Positions 1 through 7,829 of a stretch of DNA of 64,000 bases are shown here, one piece after another. Position 1 is the first letter of the stretch, and each line of letters opens with the position of its first letter. The translations under genes were made by a program, and so were the position numbers. Under the pieces are notes generated by a model. The model was not told the origin of the DNA. It worked only from the letters and a program-made list of their open reading frames with translations, and did no database searches. Origin of the DNA: Nioella sp965215655 (GTDB lineage: Bacteria; Pseudomonadota; Alphaproteobacteria; Rhodobacterales; Rhodobacteraceae); NCBI RefSeq assembly GCF_965215655.1, contig NZ_OZ244111.1, forward strand, positions 1,860,001 through 1,924,000. The letters run 5' to 3'.

Positions 1-585
1 AGGGGCTTGGCATCGTTCACGCGTGAACTGGATTCCAAGGGCTTCGACTGCGTAGGCACCTGGCTCATCGACATGTATCCAAAGGGAGATCTCTGCAAGT
101 GCGATTTCAAGAAGAAGTCGCCATTCGACCTGGCTCGATGGCATGACGATCCCCCGGTTCAGTCGACTTCCGGAGGAGGGTTCTACTCCAACACCAAAGG
201 CGGCGTGAATAGCACGCTACGCCATCGCCTGTCTCCGGAGGTGGATCCGACATTATTCGTCGCAAACAAGTATCCGCTCATCAGATATTCGCCCTGGGTC
301 AGACTGAGCGAAGGCATCCACTACGTTGGCAATGTTTCCATTTCGCCAACCTACCAGACATTGTGCCACTTTAAGTATCACGCTGAGTTTGCAGAAAAGA
401 TTCAACGAGAGATTCGCAGGAAGCAACACTACGGTGATGCTGTCGAGTACCGAAGATACCAGCAGATGCTTGGCGAGGCGCAAGGCAGTTTCTATGATCC
501 TTCAAAGAGTGTGGAATTCGATGTATCGAGAGTCTATGACTTCGGCCTGCAGGGACACCCGCTCAAAGAGGGCATACCAAAGTGA
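1..585 (+). CDS. Glycosyltransferase family 2/92-like protein, C-terminal part
   Basis: The reading frame is open to the left edge, so the true start is outside the window and only about 194 residues are seen. The visible part resembles the C-terminus of GT2/GT92-like (DUF23-type) glycosyltransferases common in Rhodobacterales: a conserved LCHFKY segment is followed by a basic amphipathic stretch (KIQREIRRKQHYGDAVEYRR). The GT-A nucleotide-binding motifs would lie upstream. It overlaps the next gene by 4 bases (GTGA), so the two are co-transcribed with a sulfotransferase-like gene. That context suggests making or decorating a surface polysaccharide. The family is a recollection from motif pattern; the substrate cannot be inferred. 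Confidence 0.6.
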   Translation, partial: RGLASFTRELDSKGFDCVGTWLIDMYPKGDLCKCDFKKKSPFDLARWHDDPPVQSTSGGGFYSNTKGGVNSTLRHRLSPEVDPTLFVANKYPLIRYSPWVRLSEGIHYVGNVSISPTYQTLCHFKYHAEFAEKIQREIRRKQHYGDAVEYRRYQQMLGEAQGSFYDPSKSVEFDVSRVYDFGLQGHPLKEGIPK

Positions 586-1628
586 AACGTACAAAGCCCC
601 CGTTTATCATCTGGACTCTTCGCCGGACTGGCGGAACTAATCTTGCCGACCACATTGGGGTTAAACATCACGAGCCATTCAACAAGGACCGTGTTTTCGG
701 CGAGGTTTCGACGGCATGGATTGAAACAAAGGACGAAACCGGATTACAGGTTGGGGTCAAGGCTGCCCTGAAGGGTAACCCCTCTATCAAGCATTGCGTT
801 GAGACGGTGCCTGAAGAAGTGACGCGAGAACTGGTCAGGCAATCGGTAAAGAAGGGCTACCAGCACATCTTCCTGATCCGCAGAAAACCCCACGGACGCG
901 TGCTTAGCCTGCAATTTGCAGAATCCTTTGATATCTGGGGGGCAAACCATGCCCGAAGAAGATCTCTCGGTGAGGTCGAAGCGGCCGTGGCGGATCAGGA
1001 CTTGCCAATCAACAGTATGATTCGCCAGGAAGTCGGGGACAGGGAGGCACTTCGGTTTGCTTACGAACAGATTCTGTCTCTTGATGTCACACCAGCGATT
1101 GCCGTGTTCGAGGATATCTATGACGCGTTCAACGCCCCCCTATCGATCGCGTTGTTCGATCGCATCTGTGGCCATGTGGGGGCTGCGCGTCCGCAAAGTG
1201 ATGAGGAGGTGAACAAGATCCTCTTTTCTGGTGGGCAGAACACAAACGACAAGTACAAGCTTTATAGAAACTATGATGAGTATCTGGAGAAGATCGCCGG
1301 GATCGGAGAGTTTGCACTTGGTGGCATCTTGCCTGATGTCACGATCGACAGGTCAAGCCTGCCGGAGGATACGGTTGTTGAAATCTTCAAACCGCGCCAG
1401 TCATGGCGGTCAGACCTGATAAAGGTTGAAGGGTTGGCTTTTCACAGTGCAAGCACTGGATTATGGCAGTTGACCGCAGACGGTCTGAACCTGTCGGTTA
1501 TCTGGAATTTGCCTTCACCGACCTTCGCTAATAAACGTGGCAATAAAGCGGCGAATGCATCTCGTTTCGAGGCTCTTGATGTGACGTTTGAGAACGCAAC
1601 GAAACTCAAACTTAGCCTATCGAACTGA
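582..1628 (+). CDS. Sulfotransferase-like protein
   Basis: A 348-residue protein with a GTG start that overlaps the upstream stop codon. Near the N-terminus it has a P-loop-like segment, IIWTLRRTGGTNL, matching the 5'-phosphosulfate-binding loop of PAPS-dependent sulfotransferases. A second segment around residues 95-110 (HIFLIRRKPHGRVLSLQFA) resembles the 3'-phosphate-binding strand-helix. There is no signal peptide, so it should be cytoplasmic. The last third, about 110 residues, has no motif I recognise and may be an added beta-rich domain. Sitting between a glycosyltransferase and another sulfotransferase, it probably modifies an exopolysaccharide or lipopolysaccharide; the acceptor is unknown. 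Confidence 0.6.
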   Translation: MKRTKPPFIIWTLRRTGGTNLADHIGVKHHEPFNKDRVFGEVSTAWIETKDETGLQVGVKAALKGNPSIKHCVETVPEEVTRELVRQSVKKGYQHIFLIRRKPHGRVLSLQFAESFDIWGANHARRRSLGEVEAAVADQDLPINSMIRQEVGDREALRFAYEQILSLDVTPAIAVFEDIYDAFNAPLSIALFDRICGHVGAARPQSDEEVNKILFSGGQNTNDKYKLYRNYDEYLEKIAGIGEFALGGILPDVTIDRSSLPEDTVVEIFKPRQSWRSDLIKVEGLAFHSASTGLWQLTADGLNLSVIWNLPSPTFANKRGNKAANASRFEALDVTFENATKLKLSLSN

Positions 1629-1645
1629 AACTAGGGGTCTTCAAA

Positions 1646-2320
1646 GTGGCGATTTCGATTTCATATTCTGACTTGATATATTTCCCGGTTCCCAAGGTTG
1701 CCTGCACAAGCCTTAAGCTTTTTGTTTACCAAATTGAATTCGGTGAGCCTTTTCGAGCGTATACATCAGGGTCTAAAAAGATTCACATTCATAATTGGCG
1801 GGAGGATTATCAAAGCCGTAGCTTTTTCAATAGAAATGATAATGGGTATTTTGAGGGTTCCTTCGTTGCTGTGATCCGCGACCCAGTAAAACGGTTTCTA
1901 TCGGCGTATAGCAACCGTGTCTTGTACCATGGGGAGCTGAGTAAAACTAAGGTAGACATCGGAACTGCTCGCGACTTGGGTGTGCAGTTGGACCCCGCGG
2001 TGGATGAGTTTGTATTGAATCTGGAAAAGTATGCAATTTTAAGCCCATCAATAAAACACCACATAGCTCCAGCAACGACTTTTCTCGGTCATGATATGTA
2101 TTTTTTCAATCATGTGATTAAAATCGAAGAAATCAGTTTATTCGTGGATTTAGTCAATAACGCCTGTGGAACTTCCGTCGAGATGCCCCACGAGCAACAT
2201 GGTGGGAAGAAAGTTGGTTTCTCTGACTTGTCTCGGGAGGCGAAGATAAAGCTTTTGGAATACTGTGCCGGGGATTATGCTTTGCTGCGAGACTACTATT
2301 CGCCACCGAAAAGTGTCTGA
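1646..2320 (+). CDS. Sulfotransferase family 2-type protein
   Basis: A 224-residue protein with a GTG start 17 bases after the preceding stop. It carries both PAPS-binding signatures of the Sulfotransfer_2 (carbohydrate/chondroitin-type) family: the 5'-PSB loop PVPKVACTSLKLFVY near residues 13-27, and the 3'-PB motif VIRDPVKRFLSAYSNRV near residues 77-93. The family transfers sulfate from PAPS to carbohydrate hydroxyl or amino groups. The gene is clearly AT-richer than its neighbours and uses more A/T-ending codons, which points to recent acquisition. It is the last gene of the small polysaccharide cluster; an insertion-sequence block begins right after it. Confidence 0.75.
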   Translation: MAISISYSDLIYFPVPKVACTSLKLFVYQIEFGEPFRAYTSGSKKIHIHNWREDYQSRSFFNRNDNGYFEGSFVAVIRDPVKRFLSAYSNRVLYHGELSKTKVDIGTARDLGVQLDPAVDEFVLNLEKYAILSPSIKHHIAPATTFLGHDMYFFNHVIKIEEISLFVDLVNNACGTSVEMPHEQHGGKKVGFSDLSREAKIKLLEYCAGDYALLRDYYSPPKSV

Positions 2321-2358
2321 CGTCAGCGCCTACCGGACAGATTTAGCAACTGTATCTG

Positions 2359-3047
2359 TCAGGTTTCCGCGGCGGTCCATTTCTGACCGCTCTTGCACAG
2401 GGCGTTCGCGATGGTGACGAGCTTTCTGGCGACGGCGGTGATGATGACCTTGTGCGGTTTTCCAGCCTTGCGGAGGCGATCTGCGAAGGCTTTCATTATG
2501 GCGTTGTGATGTGCTGCAACCAGTGCCGCTTGGAACATCACATGCCGCAGGGCACGGCGACCTCCAGCTATGGCTCGTTTCCCGCGAAGGGTTCCACTGT
2601 CGTGCGCGACCGGGGCTAAACCAGTGAGTGCGGCAGCTTGTTCACCGGTGGTAGTGCCGATCTCGGGCATTTCGGCGATCAGCATTGTGCTGGCAACCGG
2701 GCCGATTCCCGGGATCGAACGGAGAACACCTGCGGTCTCCGACAGGCGATCATCGCTCGCGATGGCCCGGGTTATCCGGTCCTCCAGTTCCTTGATCATG
2801 CTGTCGATCCGGTGCTTCAGCTCGGTGTCGATATCCTCGAACATCGCGGCGGTGCCGAGTTTCTGGTGCGCCCGGATTTGGGCCAGAAGCCGTTTGCGCA
2901 TTTCGACCAGCTGGGCTCGCTTCGACGCCAAAGCTCTGAGAAGGCGCAGTTTTTCCGAAGGAAGACTGCGGCCTGCCTCAGGCCGGAATGCGAAGAAGCG
3001 GGCGATGAGTTCCGCATCGATCCGGTCTGTCTTGGCGCGGGTGCCCG
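2359..3047 (-). pseudogene. IS110-family transposase, 5'-truncated
   Basis: The C-terminal two thirds of an IS110-type transposase. It retains the tail of the N-terminal DEDD domain (KTDRIDAELIARFF) and the complete Transposase_20 domain (GIGPVASTMLIAEMPEIG, then LTGLAPVAHDSG and GGRRALRHVMFQAA). The first roughly 70-90 residues, with the catalytic first Asp, are missing. The frame runs on to 3102, but bases beyond about 3047 belong to the inverted repeat of the neighbouring IS256-type element, so the apparent N-terminus is chimeric. The gene cannot make a working recombinase. Its truncation marks the left side of an IS256 insertion followed by deletion or rearrangement. Confidence 0.85.
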
Positions 3048-3184
3048 GGACTATCCTGAATTTTGTGCGCTGACGTGGTAACTGCTCACAGAGGGGACCC
3101 ACGTATGAGCATCGATAAAGACATTCTGGACCGGCTGATGGAAGGCCGTTCGCCTGGTTGACCTGCCCCCCGAGTCTCCCTCAT

Positions 3185-4093
3185 TCATAACGAGAGTCTG
3201 CGGGTCTGGTTTTCATATTCGTCGTCGTTGGTTTGGGCAAGCGCGCGGGGCGCGGAGCCCTCAAATTGCTCAAGCGTCCGGCGCGCTTCTGCGGGTGTTC
3301 GGTTTCCGAGCGATGAGTGCGGTCTGACATTGTTGTAGTCGTATCGCCAAAGCGCCAGCTTTCGGCGGGCATCGTCCAGACTGTCGAACATCTCCTCATT
3401 CAAGAGCTCGTCGCGCAGGCTGCCGTTGAATGACTCGATGAAGGCATTCTGCTGTGGCTTGCCCGGGTCGATGTAATGCCACTCGACATCGTTTTCGTTG
3501 GCCCATTTCAGGATCGCCCGGCTGGTGAACTCCGTCCCGTTGTCGCTGACAATGCTGGCGGGCTTGCCGTAGACCCGGACCAGTGCATCCAGCTCCCGCG
3601 CGACCCGGGCACCCGAGATGCTGGTATCGGCCATCAGGCACAGGTTCTCGCGGCAGCAGTCGTCGTTCACCGCCAGGATGCGGAACCTGCGCGATGCTCC
3701 GAACGTATCGGACAGAAAGTCCAGCGACCAGCGCTCGCCAGGCCTCAGGGCCTCCGGCATCGGTGTTCGCGACCCACGCGCCCGTTTCCGACCCCGTCGT
3801 CGCCTGACGCCCAGCTTCTCTTCGGTGTAAAGCCGATAGAGCTTCTTGTGGTTCATGCTCATCCCCTTGCGTTCCAGCATCACGCCAATCCGCCGATAGC
3901 CGAACCGACGTCGCTTGGCAGCGACGGCTTTCATCTCCTTGCGGATATCAGGGCTATCCGGCGGGCGTTCGCGCCGGACGGTCTTGGGATCGACACCAAC
4001 GAGCTTGCACGCCCGACGCTGCGAGATGTCGTGATCCCGCATCGCCCTGAGCGCTGCATCACGCCGTTCGTTTGGCGTCGTCAGCTCTTTCCC
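3185..4093 (-). CDS. IS3-family transposase OrfB (DDE integrase domain)
   Basis: Catalytic part of the IS3 transposase, made by -1 frameshifting from OrfA. It reads as an HTH_21-type region (RRFGYRRIGVMLERKGMSMN) and then an rve integrase core. The DDE residues are D in RWSLDFLSD, D in SIVSDNGTEF and E in QQNAFIESFNGSLRDE, followed by the typical YNNVRPHSSLGNRTPAE tail. The frame has no stop from the slippery site to 3185. An open frame also extends upstream across orfA but has no matching homology there. The product should be active for cut-and-paste through a circular intermediate, as is usual for IS3. Confidence 0.9.
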   Translation of the reverse strand, partial: GKELTTPNERRDAALRAMRDHDISQRRACKLVGVDPKTVRRERPPDSPDIRKEMKAVAAKRRRFGYRRIGVMLERKGMSMNHKKLYRLYTEEKLGVRRRRGRKRARGSRTPMPEALRPGERWSLDFLSDTFGASRRFRILAVNDDCCRENLCLMADTSISGARVARELDALVRVYGKPASIVSDNGTEFTSRAILKWANENDVEWHYIDPGKPQQNAFIESFNGSLRDELLNEEMFDSLDDARRKLALWRYDYNNVRPHSSLGNRTPAEARRTLEQFEGSAPRALAQTNDDEYENQTRRLSL

Positions 4094-4344
4094 AGCAAGT
4101 CCTTCAGTACAACGTTGTCCAGCATCGTATCCGCCAGCAGCCGTTTGAGCTTGGCGTTCTCGTCTTCCAACGACCTCATCTTGGCAACGTCGGAAACCTC
4201 CATGCCGCCATACTTCGATTTGTATTTGTAAAAGGTGCCCTGGCTGAGGCCGTGCTTGCGGCACACCTCCGCCGTAGGCATCCCGGCTTCCTGTTCTTTG
4301 ATCATCCCGATGATCTGGGCTTCCGTAAAACGGCTCTTTCGCAT
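4081..4344 (-). CDS. IS3-family transposase OrfA (HTH and leucine zipper)
   Basis: An 87-residue DNA-binding subunit beginning MRKSRFTEAQIIGMIKEQEAG. A helix-turn-helix (TAEVCRKHGLSQGTFYKYKSKYGG, positions about 24-47) is followed by a heptad-like zipper (MRSLEDENAKLKRLLADTM). The stop at 4081-4083 lies just past a -1 slippery heptamer, so ribosomes make either OrfA alone or the fused OrfAB transposase. Length and motif order are typical of IS407-like elements. Confidence 0.93.
   Translation of the reverse strand: MRKSRFTEAQIIGMIKEQEAGMPTAEVCRKHGLSQGTFYKYKSKYGGMEVSDVAKMRSLEDENAKLKRLLADTMLDNVVLKDLLGKS
4087..4093 (-). other. Programmed -1 frameshift heptamer GGGAAAG
   Basis: On the minus strand the end of orfA reads ctG GGA AAG agc tga, which matches X XXY YYZ. 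Slipping back one base gives GGG AAA GAG CTG and joins directly into the OrfB frame (GKELTTPNERRDAA). The stop codon of orfA is only 3 bases downstream of the heptamer. No experimental evidence; the assignment rests on the motif and the exact frame relationship. Confidence 0.75.
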
Positions 4345-6046
4345 TCGTTCGCTCCTTCAAAAGGTTGAGCAAACTCTACAACAGAACGAGGGAAGTTTCG
4401 GGGGGCAGGTCATGGTGATTTATTTGGCAAGACCGGCATCTTGGCAGAACTGACCAAGGCACTGGCGGAACGTGCGCTGAGCACTGAGATGGACGTCCAT
4501 CTCGATGAAGAGCGCGCCGAGGAGGTTCCTGAGGGCCACAACCAGCCCCTCAATCGGCGCAATGGCAGCAGCCAGAAGACGGTGACCACCGACAGCGGCA
4601 AGGTGGTTCTGGACATCCCCCGGGACCGAAACGGCACGTTCGATCCGATGCTGATCGCCAAGTATCAGCGGCGCTTTCCTGAGTTCGATCGCAAGATCAT
4701 CAGCATGTATGCCCGGGGTATGACAACCCGCGAGATCCAGGGTCATATTGAGGAAATCTATGGGGTCGAAGCCTCGCCCAGCCTGATTTCCGCGATCACC
4801 GACGCGGTCATGGAGGAGGTCACCGCCTGGCAGAACCGCCCCCTGGAGCCTTGCTATCCGATCGTCTTCATGGACGCGATCCGGGTCAATATCCGCAGCG
4901 ATGGGGCGGTCTCGAACAAGGCAGTCTTCGTGGCCCTGGCGGTTTTGCCGGATGGCACGCGGGACGTACTGGGCCTGTGGTTCCAAGCCAATGAGGGCGC
5001 GAAGTTCTGGGCCAAGGTTCTCAGCGACCTGCGCAATCTGGGCGTCCAGGACATCCTCATCGCCGTCGTGGACGGGCTGAAGGGCTTTCCGCAGGCCATC
5101 GAGGCCGCCTTTCCGCAGACCCGGATTCAAACCTGCATCGTCCACCTGCTGCGCCATTCCATGAACTTCGCCAGCTACAAAGACCGCAAAGCTGTCGCGG
5201 CAGCCCTCAAGGCGATCTACACGGCCGTTGATGCTGAGGCGGCAGAACTGGCCCTGGCAGAGTTCGAGGATAGCAACCTGGCCAGGCGGTATCCGGCGAT
5301 CGCGCCCAGCTGGCGCCGGGCCTGGAACGAGGTCATTCCGTTCCTCGACTACCCACCCGAGGTACGCAGGCTGATCTACACCAAGAATGCCATCGAGGCC
5401 TTGAACTCGAAGATCCGGCGCGCTGTCCGCACCCGGGGCCACTTCCCCAGCGACGACGCAGCAGCGAAATTGATCTATCTGGCACTCAATGCTACATCGA
5501 CCGAGTGGAAGCGTTCGGTGCGCGAATGGCACGCTGTTAGAAGCCAGCTCGCCATCATGTTCGATGAACGCTTTCCAATGACGTAAGAAAACGCGTCACG
5601 CACAAAATTCGGCACAGTCTCTGTCCATCGCCAGATGAACCTTGCGCCATTGGCGGCGGCCCTGCACTCCTTGCTTGCGGGCCTGCCACTCGCCGTCGCC
5701 CAGAAACTTGATCCCGGTGCTGTCCACCAGAAGATTGAGCGGGCCGTCAGCGCGGCGATATGGGATCTGCACTGCAACGGTTTTCTGCCTGCGACATAGG
5801 GTGGAAAAGTCGGGAACAGGCCAGTCCAGCCCCGCAAGTTTAAGCAAACTGCTCACCATCCCAACCGTCTGTCGCAAGGGCAGCTTGAACAGCACTTTGA
5901 TCTAAAGGCAGAACTGGATGGCCGCATTGGAAAATACCGGCGGACGCCCTGGCTTGCCCTCATGAGGCGCATACCAAGTCATCTCCTTGTCCACCCAGAT
6001 CAGCAGCGAACCGCGCCGGCGCGGCGCATTATTGTAGCTGGACCAG

Positions 6047-7423
6047 GGTCACGTCCGTCAAGGTGGTGTAAATTGCGAGATGGCCTGAGGTCATGATCAG
6101 GCGGCTTTTGTGGCAATGCTGAGGATGGGGTCGATCTCCTCCTTGTCGATTTGGGCGAAGGCCTCGACCATCATGTAGCGGCTTGCTGTCTGCCATTCGT
6201 CATTCTGCTCGAACAGGACCGCACCGATCAAACGCATGATCGAGGCTTCATTGGGAAAGATTCCCACGACGTCGGCGCGGCGTTTGACCTCTTTGTTGAG
6301 GCGTTCGATGGGGTTGGTCGAGTGCAGCTTGGTCCGGTGCTGGCGGGGAAAGGCCATGTAGGCCAGCACGTCATGTTCGCTGGCGTCCATCAGATCGGCG
6401 AGCTTGGGCCAGCGGGGTCGAACCTGATCCGCCACGCGATGCCATGTCTCGGCGGCATGGCTGCGGTCCGGTTGTTCAAAGGCCTGACGGATCGCAGCGG
6501 CCACGACCGTGTGCTGGCCCTTCGAGACATGGGCGAGCGCGTTGCGCATCCAATGGACGCGGCAGCGCTGCCACGTTGCCTCGAAGACCCGGGTGATGGC
6601 GGCCTTGAGGCCGGTGTGGGCATCGCTGATGACCAGCTTCACCCCATCGAGCCCGCGGCCGCGCAAGGATCGCAGAAAGTCCGTCCAGAACGTCTCGGCT
6701 TCCGAGGGTCCAATGCCAAGACCAATGATTTCCCTGCGGCCTTCGGTGTTGGCGGCGACAGCGATTATGGCCGCGACGCTGACGATCCGCCCGCCCTGGC
6801 GCTGCTTGAGATAGGTGGCGTCGAGCCAGACATAGGGCCAGTCGCCGGTCAGTGGGCGGTTCAGGAACTCGCCGACCCGTTCGTCAATGTCCTTGCAAAG
6901 CTTCGAGACGGTGCTCTTGGATATGCCCGACAGCCCCATAGCCTGCACGAGATCGTCAACCTTGCGGGTCGAGACGCCGCTGATCCACGCCTCCTGTATC
7001 ACCGCCACCAAGGCCTGCTCAGAGGTCTTGCGGGCCTCGAGAAAGCCCGGAAAGTAGCTGCCCTGACGCAGCTTCGGCACCTTCAGGTTCAGGGTACCAA
7101 GCCTGGTGTCGAGCGTGCGATCGCGGTGTCCGTTGCGCCACGTCGTGCGACCGTCGGCCCGTTCGTGCCGCCCGGCACCGATCAAGCCATCTACATCGGC
7201 TTCCATCATCAGCTGAAGGACGGCCTCGGCGATGCTGCGCAATAGATCGCCTTGATCGTGCTTGGTCAGAAGCTCGGACAGGTCCATGTTGGTCTTGGTC
7301 ATCGGGGTCTCCGTGTGGTTCGTGGTTGAAGCGTCGAAACTCCACCTCGATCATACACCTCGATGGCCACCTCGACCTACACCGGCAGCGCAGGTGAAAT
7401 TACACCACGTCCTCGGACGCTAC
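6047..7423 (-). mobile_element. IS256-family element 2, intact
   Basis: A 1377-bp element inserted into the IS5-type transposase gene. A 9-bp direct repeat CTGGACCAG flanks it at 6038-6046 and 7424-7432. The inverted ends are ggtcacgtccgtcaaggtgg on the left and, on the opposite strand, gtagcgtccgaggacgtgg on the right, both followed by TGTAA. The target repeat is itself nearly palindromic. Intact ends, duplication and transposase suggest it can still move. Confidence 0.92.
6097..7302 (-). CDS. IS256-family transposase
   Basis: A 401-residue full-length transposase of the IS256/Mutator type. The DDE triad is visible: D in YVWLDATYLKQRQGG, D in LVISDAHTGLKAAI and E in NPIERLNKEVKRRADVV. The N-terminus (DVDGLIGAGRHERADGRTTWRNG) and the segment SGISKSTVSKLCKDIDERV are typical. 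The ATG at 7302 is preceded by GGAGA about 5 bases away. It is not closely similar to the transposase of IS256 element 1, so the two belong to different subgroups and neither is a copy of the other. Confidence 0.95.
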   Translation of the reverse strand: MTKTNMDLSELLTKHDQGDLLRSIAEAVLQLMMEADVDGLIGAGRHERADGRTTWRNGHRDRTLDTRLGTLNLKVPKLRQGSYFPGFLEARKTSEQALVAVIQEAWISGVSTRKVDDLVQAMGLSGISKSTVSKLCKDIDERVGEFLNRPLTGDWPYVWLDATYLKQRQGGRIVSVAAIIAVAANTEGRREIIGLGIGPSEAETFWTDFLRSLRGRGLDGVKLVISDAHTGLKAAITRVFEATWQRCRVHWMRNALAHVSKGQHTVVAAAIRQAFEQPDRSHAAETWHRVADQVRPRWPKLADLMDASEHDVLAYMAFPRQHRTKLHSTNPIERLNKEVKRRADVVGIFPNEASIMRLIGAVLFEQNDEWQTASRYMMVEAFAQIDKEEIDPILSIATKAA

Positions 7424-7619
7424 CTGGACCAGTTGGTCGTGCGATAGCGGGGGGGTGAAGGCTTAGGCATGCAGACTTCCTAAGCCCATAGATTCGCGTT
7501 GTGAATCCTCTACAGAAAGAATTGTGCAACAACGCCCTAACCAGCGCAAAATGTCTCATAACCGTGCCCCATTACAATCCGCAATCAGCCCGAACCGGCG
7601 CAGTTGCACGACCAGATCC

Positions 7620-7756
7620 AGCAGGATCGAGATAGTGGTCCAGGGCATGACCCTGCGGGTGCCGCCGGACATCGACGAAGCGGACCTGACCCGGATGATC
7701 CGCGTGATCCGGACGGCATCGCAATAATCGCGCCGACTGGCGGGCTGCGCGTCTAT
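7620..7756 (+). pseudogene. IS66-family remnant (end of tnpA, first codons of tnpB)
   Basis: A short scrap reads IEIVVQGMTLRVPPDIDEAD, then a TAA at 7725. This resembles the C-terminus of the IS66 accessory protein TnpA. Overlapping by a few bases in another frame, codons from 7724 read IIAPTGGLRVY, matching the usual TnpB start (MIAPTGGLRVY) except that ATG is ATA. Homology stops there. It is a decayed fragment with no function. Confidence 0.6.
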
Positions 7757-7829
7757 GGGGAACCGCATGCCGCCCCGACAGCTGGGCAGGGGGTCTTTGC
7801 GCGGTCAGATTCCAGTTGCGCACGCGCAG

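Larger units (their letters stand above)
3159..4412 (-). mobile_element. IS3-family (IS407-like) insertion sequence, intact
   Basis: A 1254-bp element bounded by inverted repeats that start TGACCTGCCCCCCGA at both ends (3159 onward, and the complement ending at 4412). It is flanked by a 4-bp direct repeat TGGT at 3155-3158 and 4413-4416. IR sequence, duplication length and two-frame layout fit the IS407 group of IS3. Both reading frames and the frameshift site look intact, and the target duplication is perfect, so this is probably the youngest insertion in the nest. Confidence 0.92.
3105..5586 (+). pseudogene. IS256-family transposase, interrupted by IS3-family element
   Basis: The first 18 codons (ATG at 3105 to 3158, reading MSIDKDILDRLMEGRSPG) continue exactly in frame at 4417 (DLFGKTGILAELTK) once the IS3-type insertion and one TGGT duplication are removed. 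The rebuilt protein is 407 residues, normal for the family, and keeps the IS256 DDE signature: D in IVFMDAIRVN, D in IAVVDGLKGFPQAI and E in NAIEALNSKIRRAV. No other lesion is visible, so precise excision would restore the gene. A shorter frame starting at TTG 4441 covers nearly the whole catalytic domain but lacks the N-terminus. Confidence 0.85.
3048..5620 (+). mobile_element. IS256-family element 1, split by an IS3-family insertion
   Basis: The terminal inverted repeats can be read at about 3048-3075 and 5593-5620; both share the core GAATTTTGTGCG on opposite strands. Without the inserted IS3 element and one target duplication, the element is about 1.3 kb, normal for IS256. The left flank is IS110-derived and the right flank IS5-derived, and no 8-9 bp target duplication is seen. 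The present junctions therefore probably arose by deletion or recombination between neighbouring elements. End positions are good to a few bases. Confidence 0.8.
5621..7470 (-). pseudogene. IS5-family transposase, interrupted, nonsense-mutated, truncated
   Basis: The minus-strand start at 7470 reads MPKPSPPRYRTTNWS. Across the IS256 insertion (6047-7423 plus one 9-bp duplication) it continues SYNNAPRRRGSLLIWVDKEM, giving an IS903-like N-terminus. Downstream an in-frame TAG near 5900 follows AAIQFCL; the frame then continues with IKVLFKLPLRQTVGM and LLVDSTGIKFLGDGEWQ (first catalytic Asp). It is cut off after WRKVHLAMD at the IS256 element 1 junction. The gene is therefore broken in three ways and cannot be functional. 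Confidence 0.85.
5621..7536 (-). mobile_element. IS5-family (IS903-like) element remnant
   Basis: The transposase-proximal end survives at 7520-7536, where the minus strand begins GGGCGTTGTTGCACAATTC, resembling IS903-group IS5 ends. The other end is lost where IS256 element 1 joins at about 5620. A second IS256-family element sits inside at 6047-7423. Only about 0.5 kb of the original element remains. Confidence 0.8.

Noticed and set aside
4420..5532. A 370-residue minus-strand frame opposite IS256 element 1
   Set aside because: It is a shadow of the transposase, which has full DDE homology on the plus strand.
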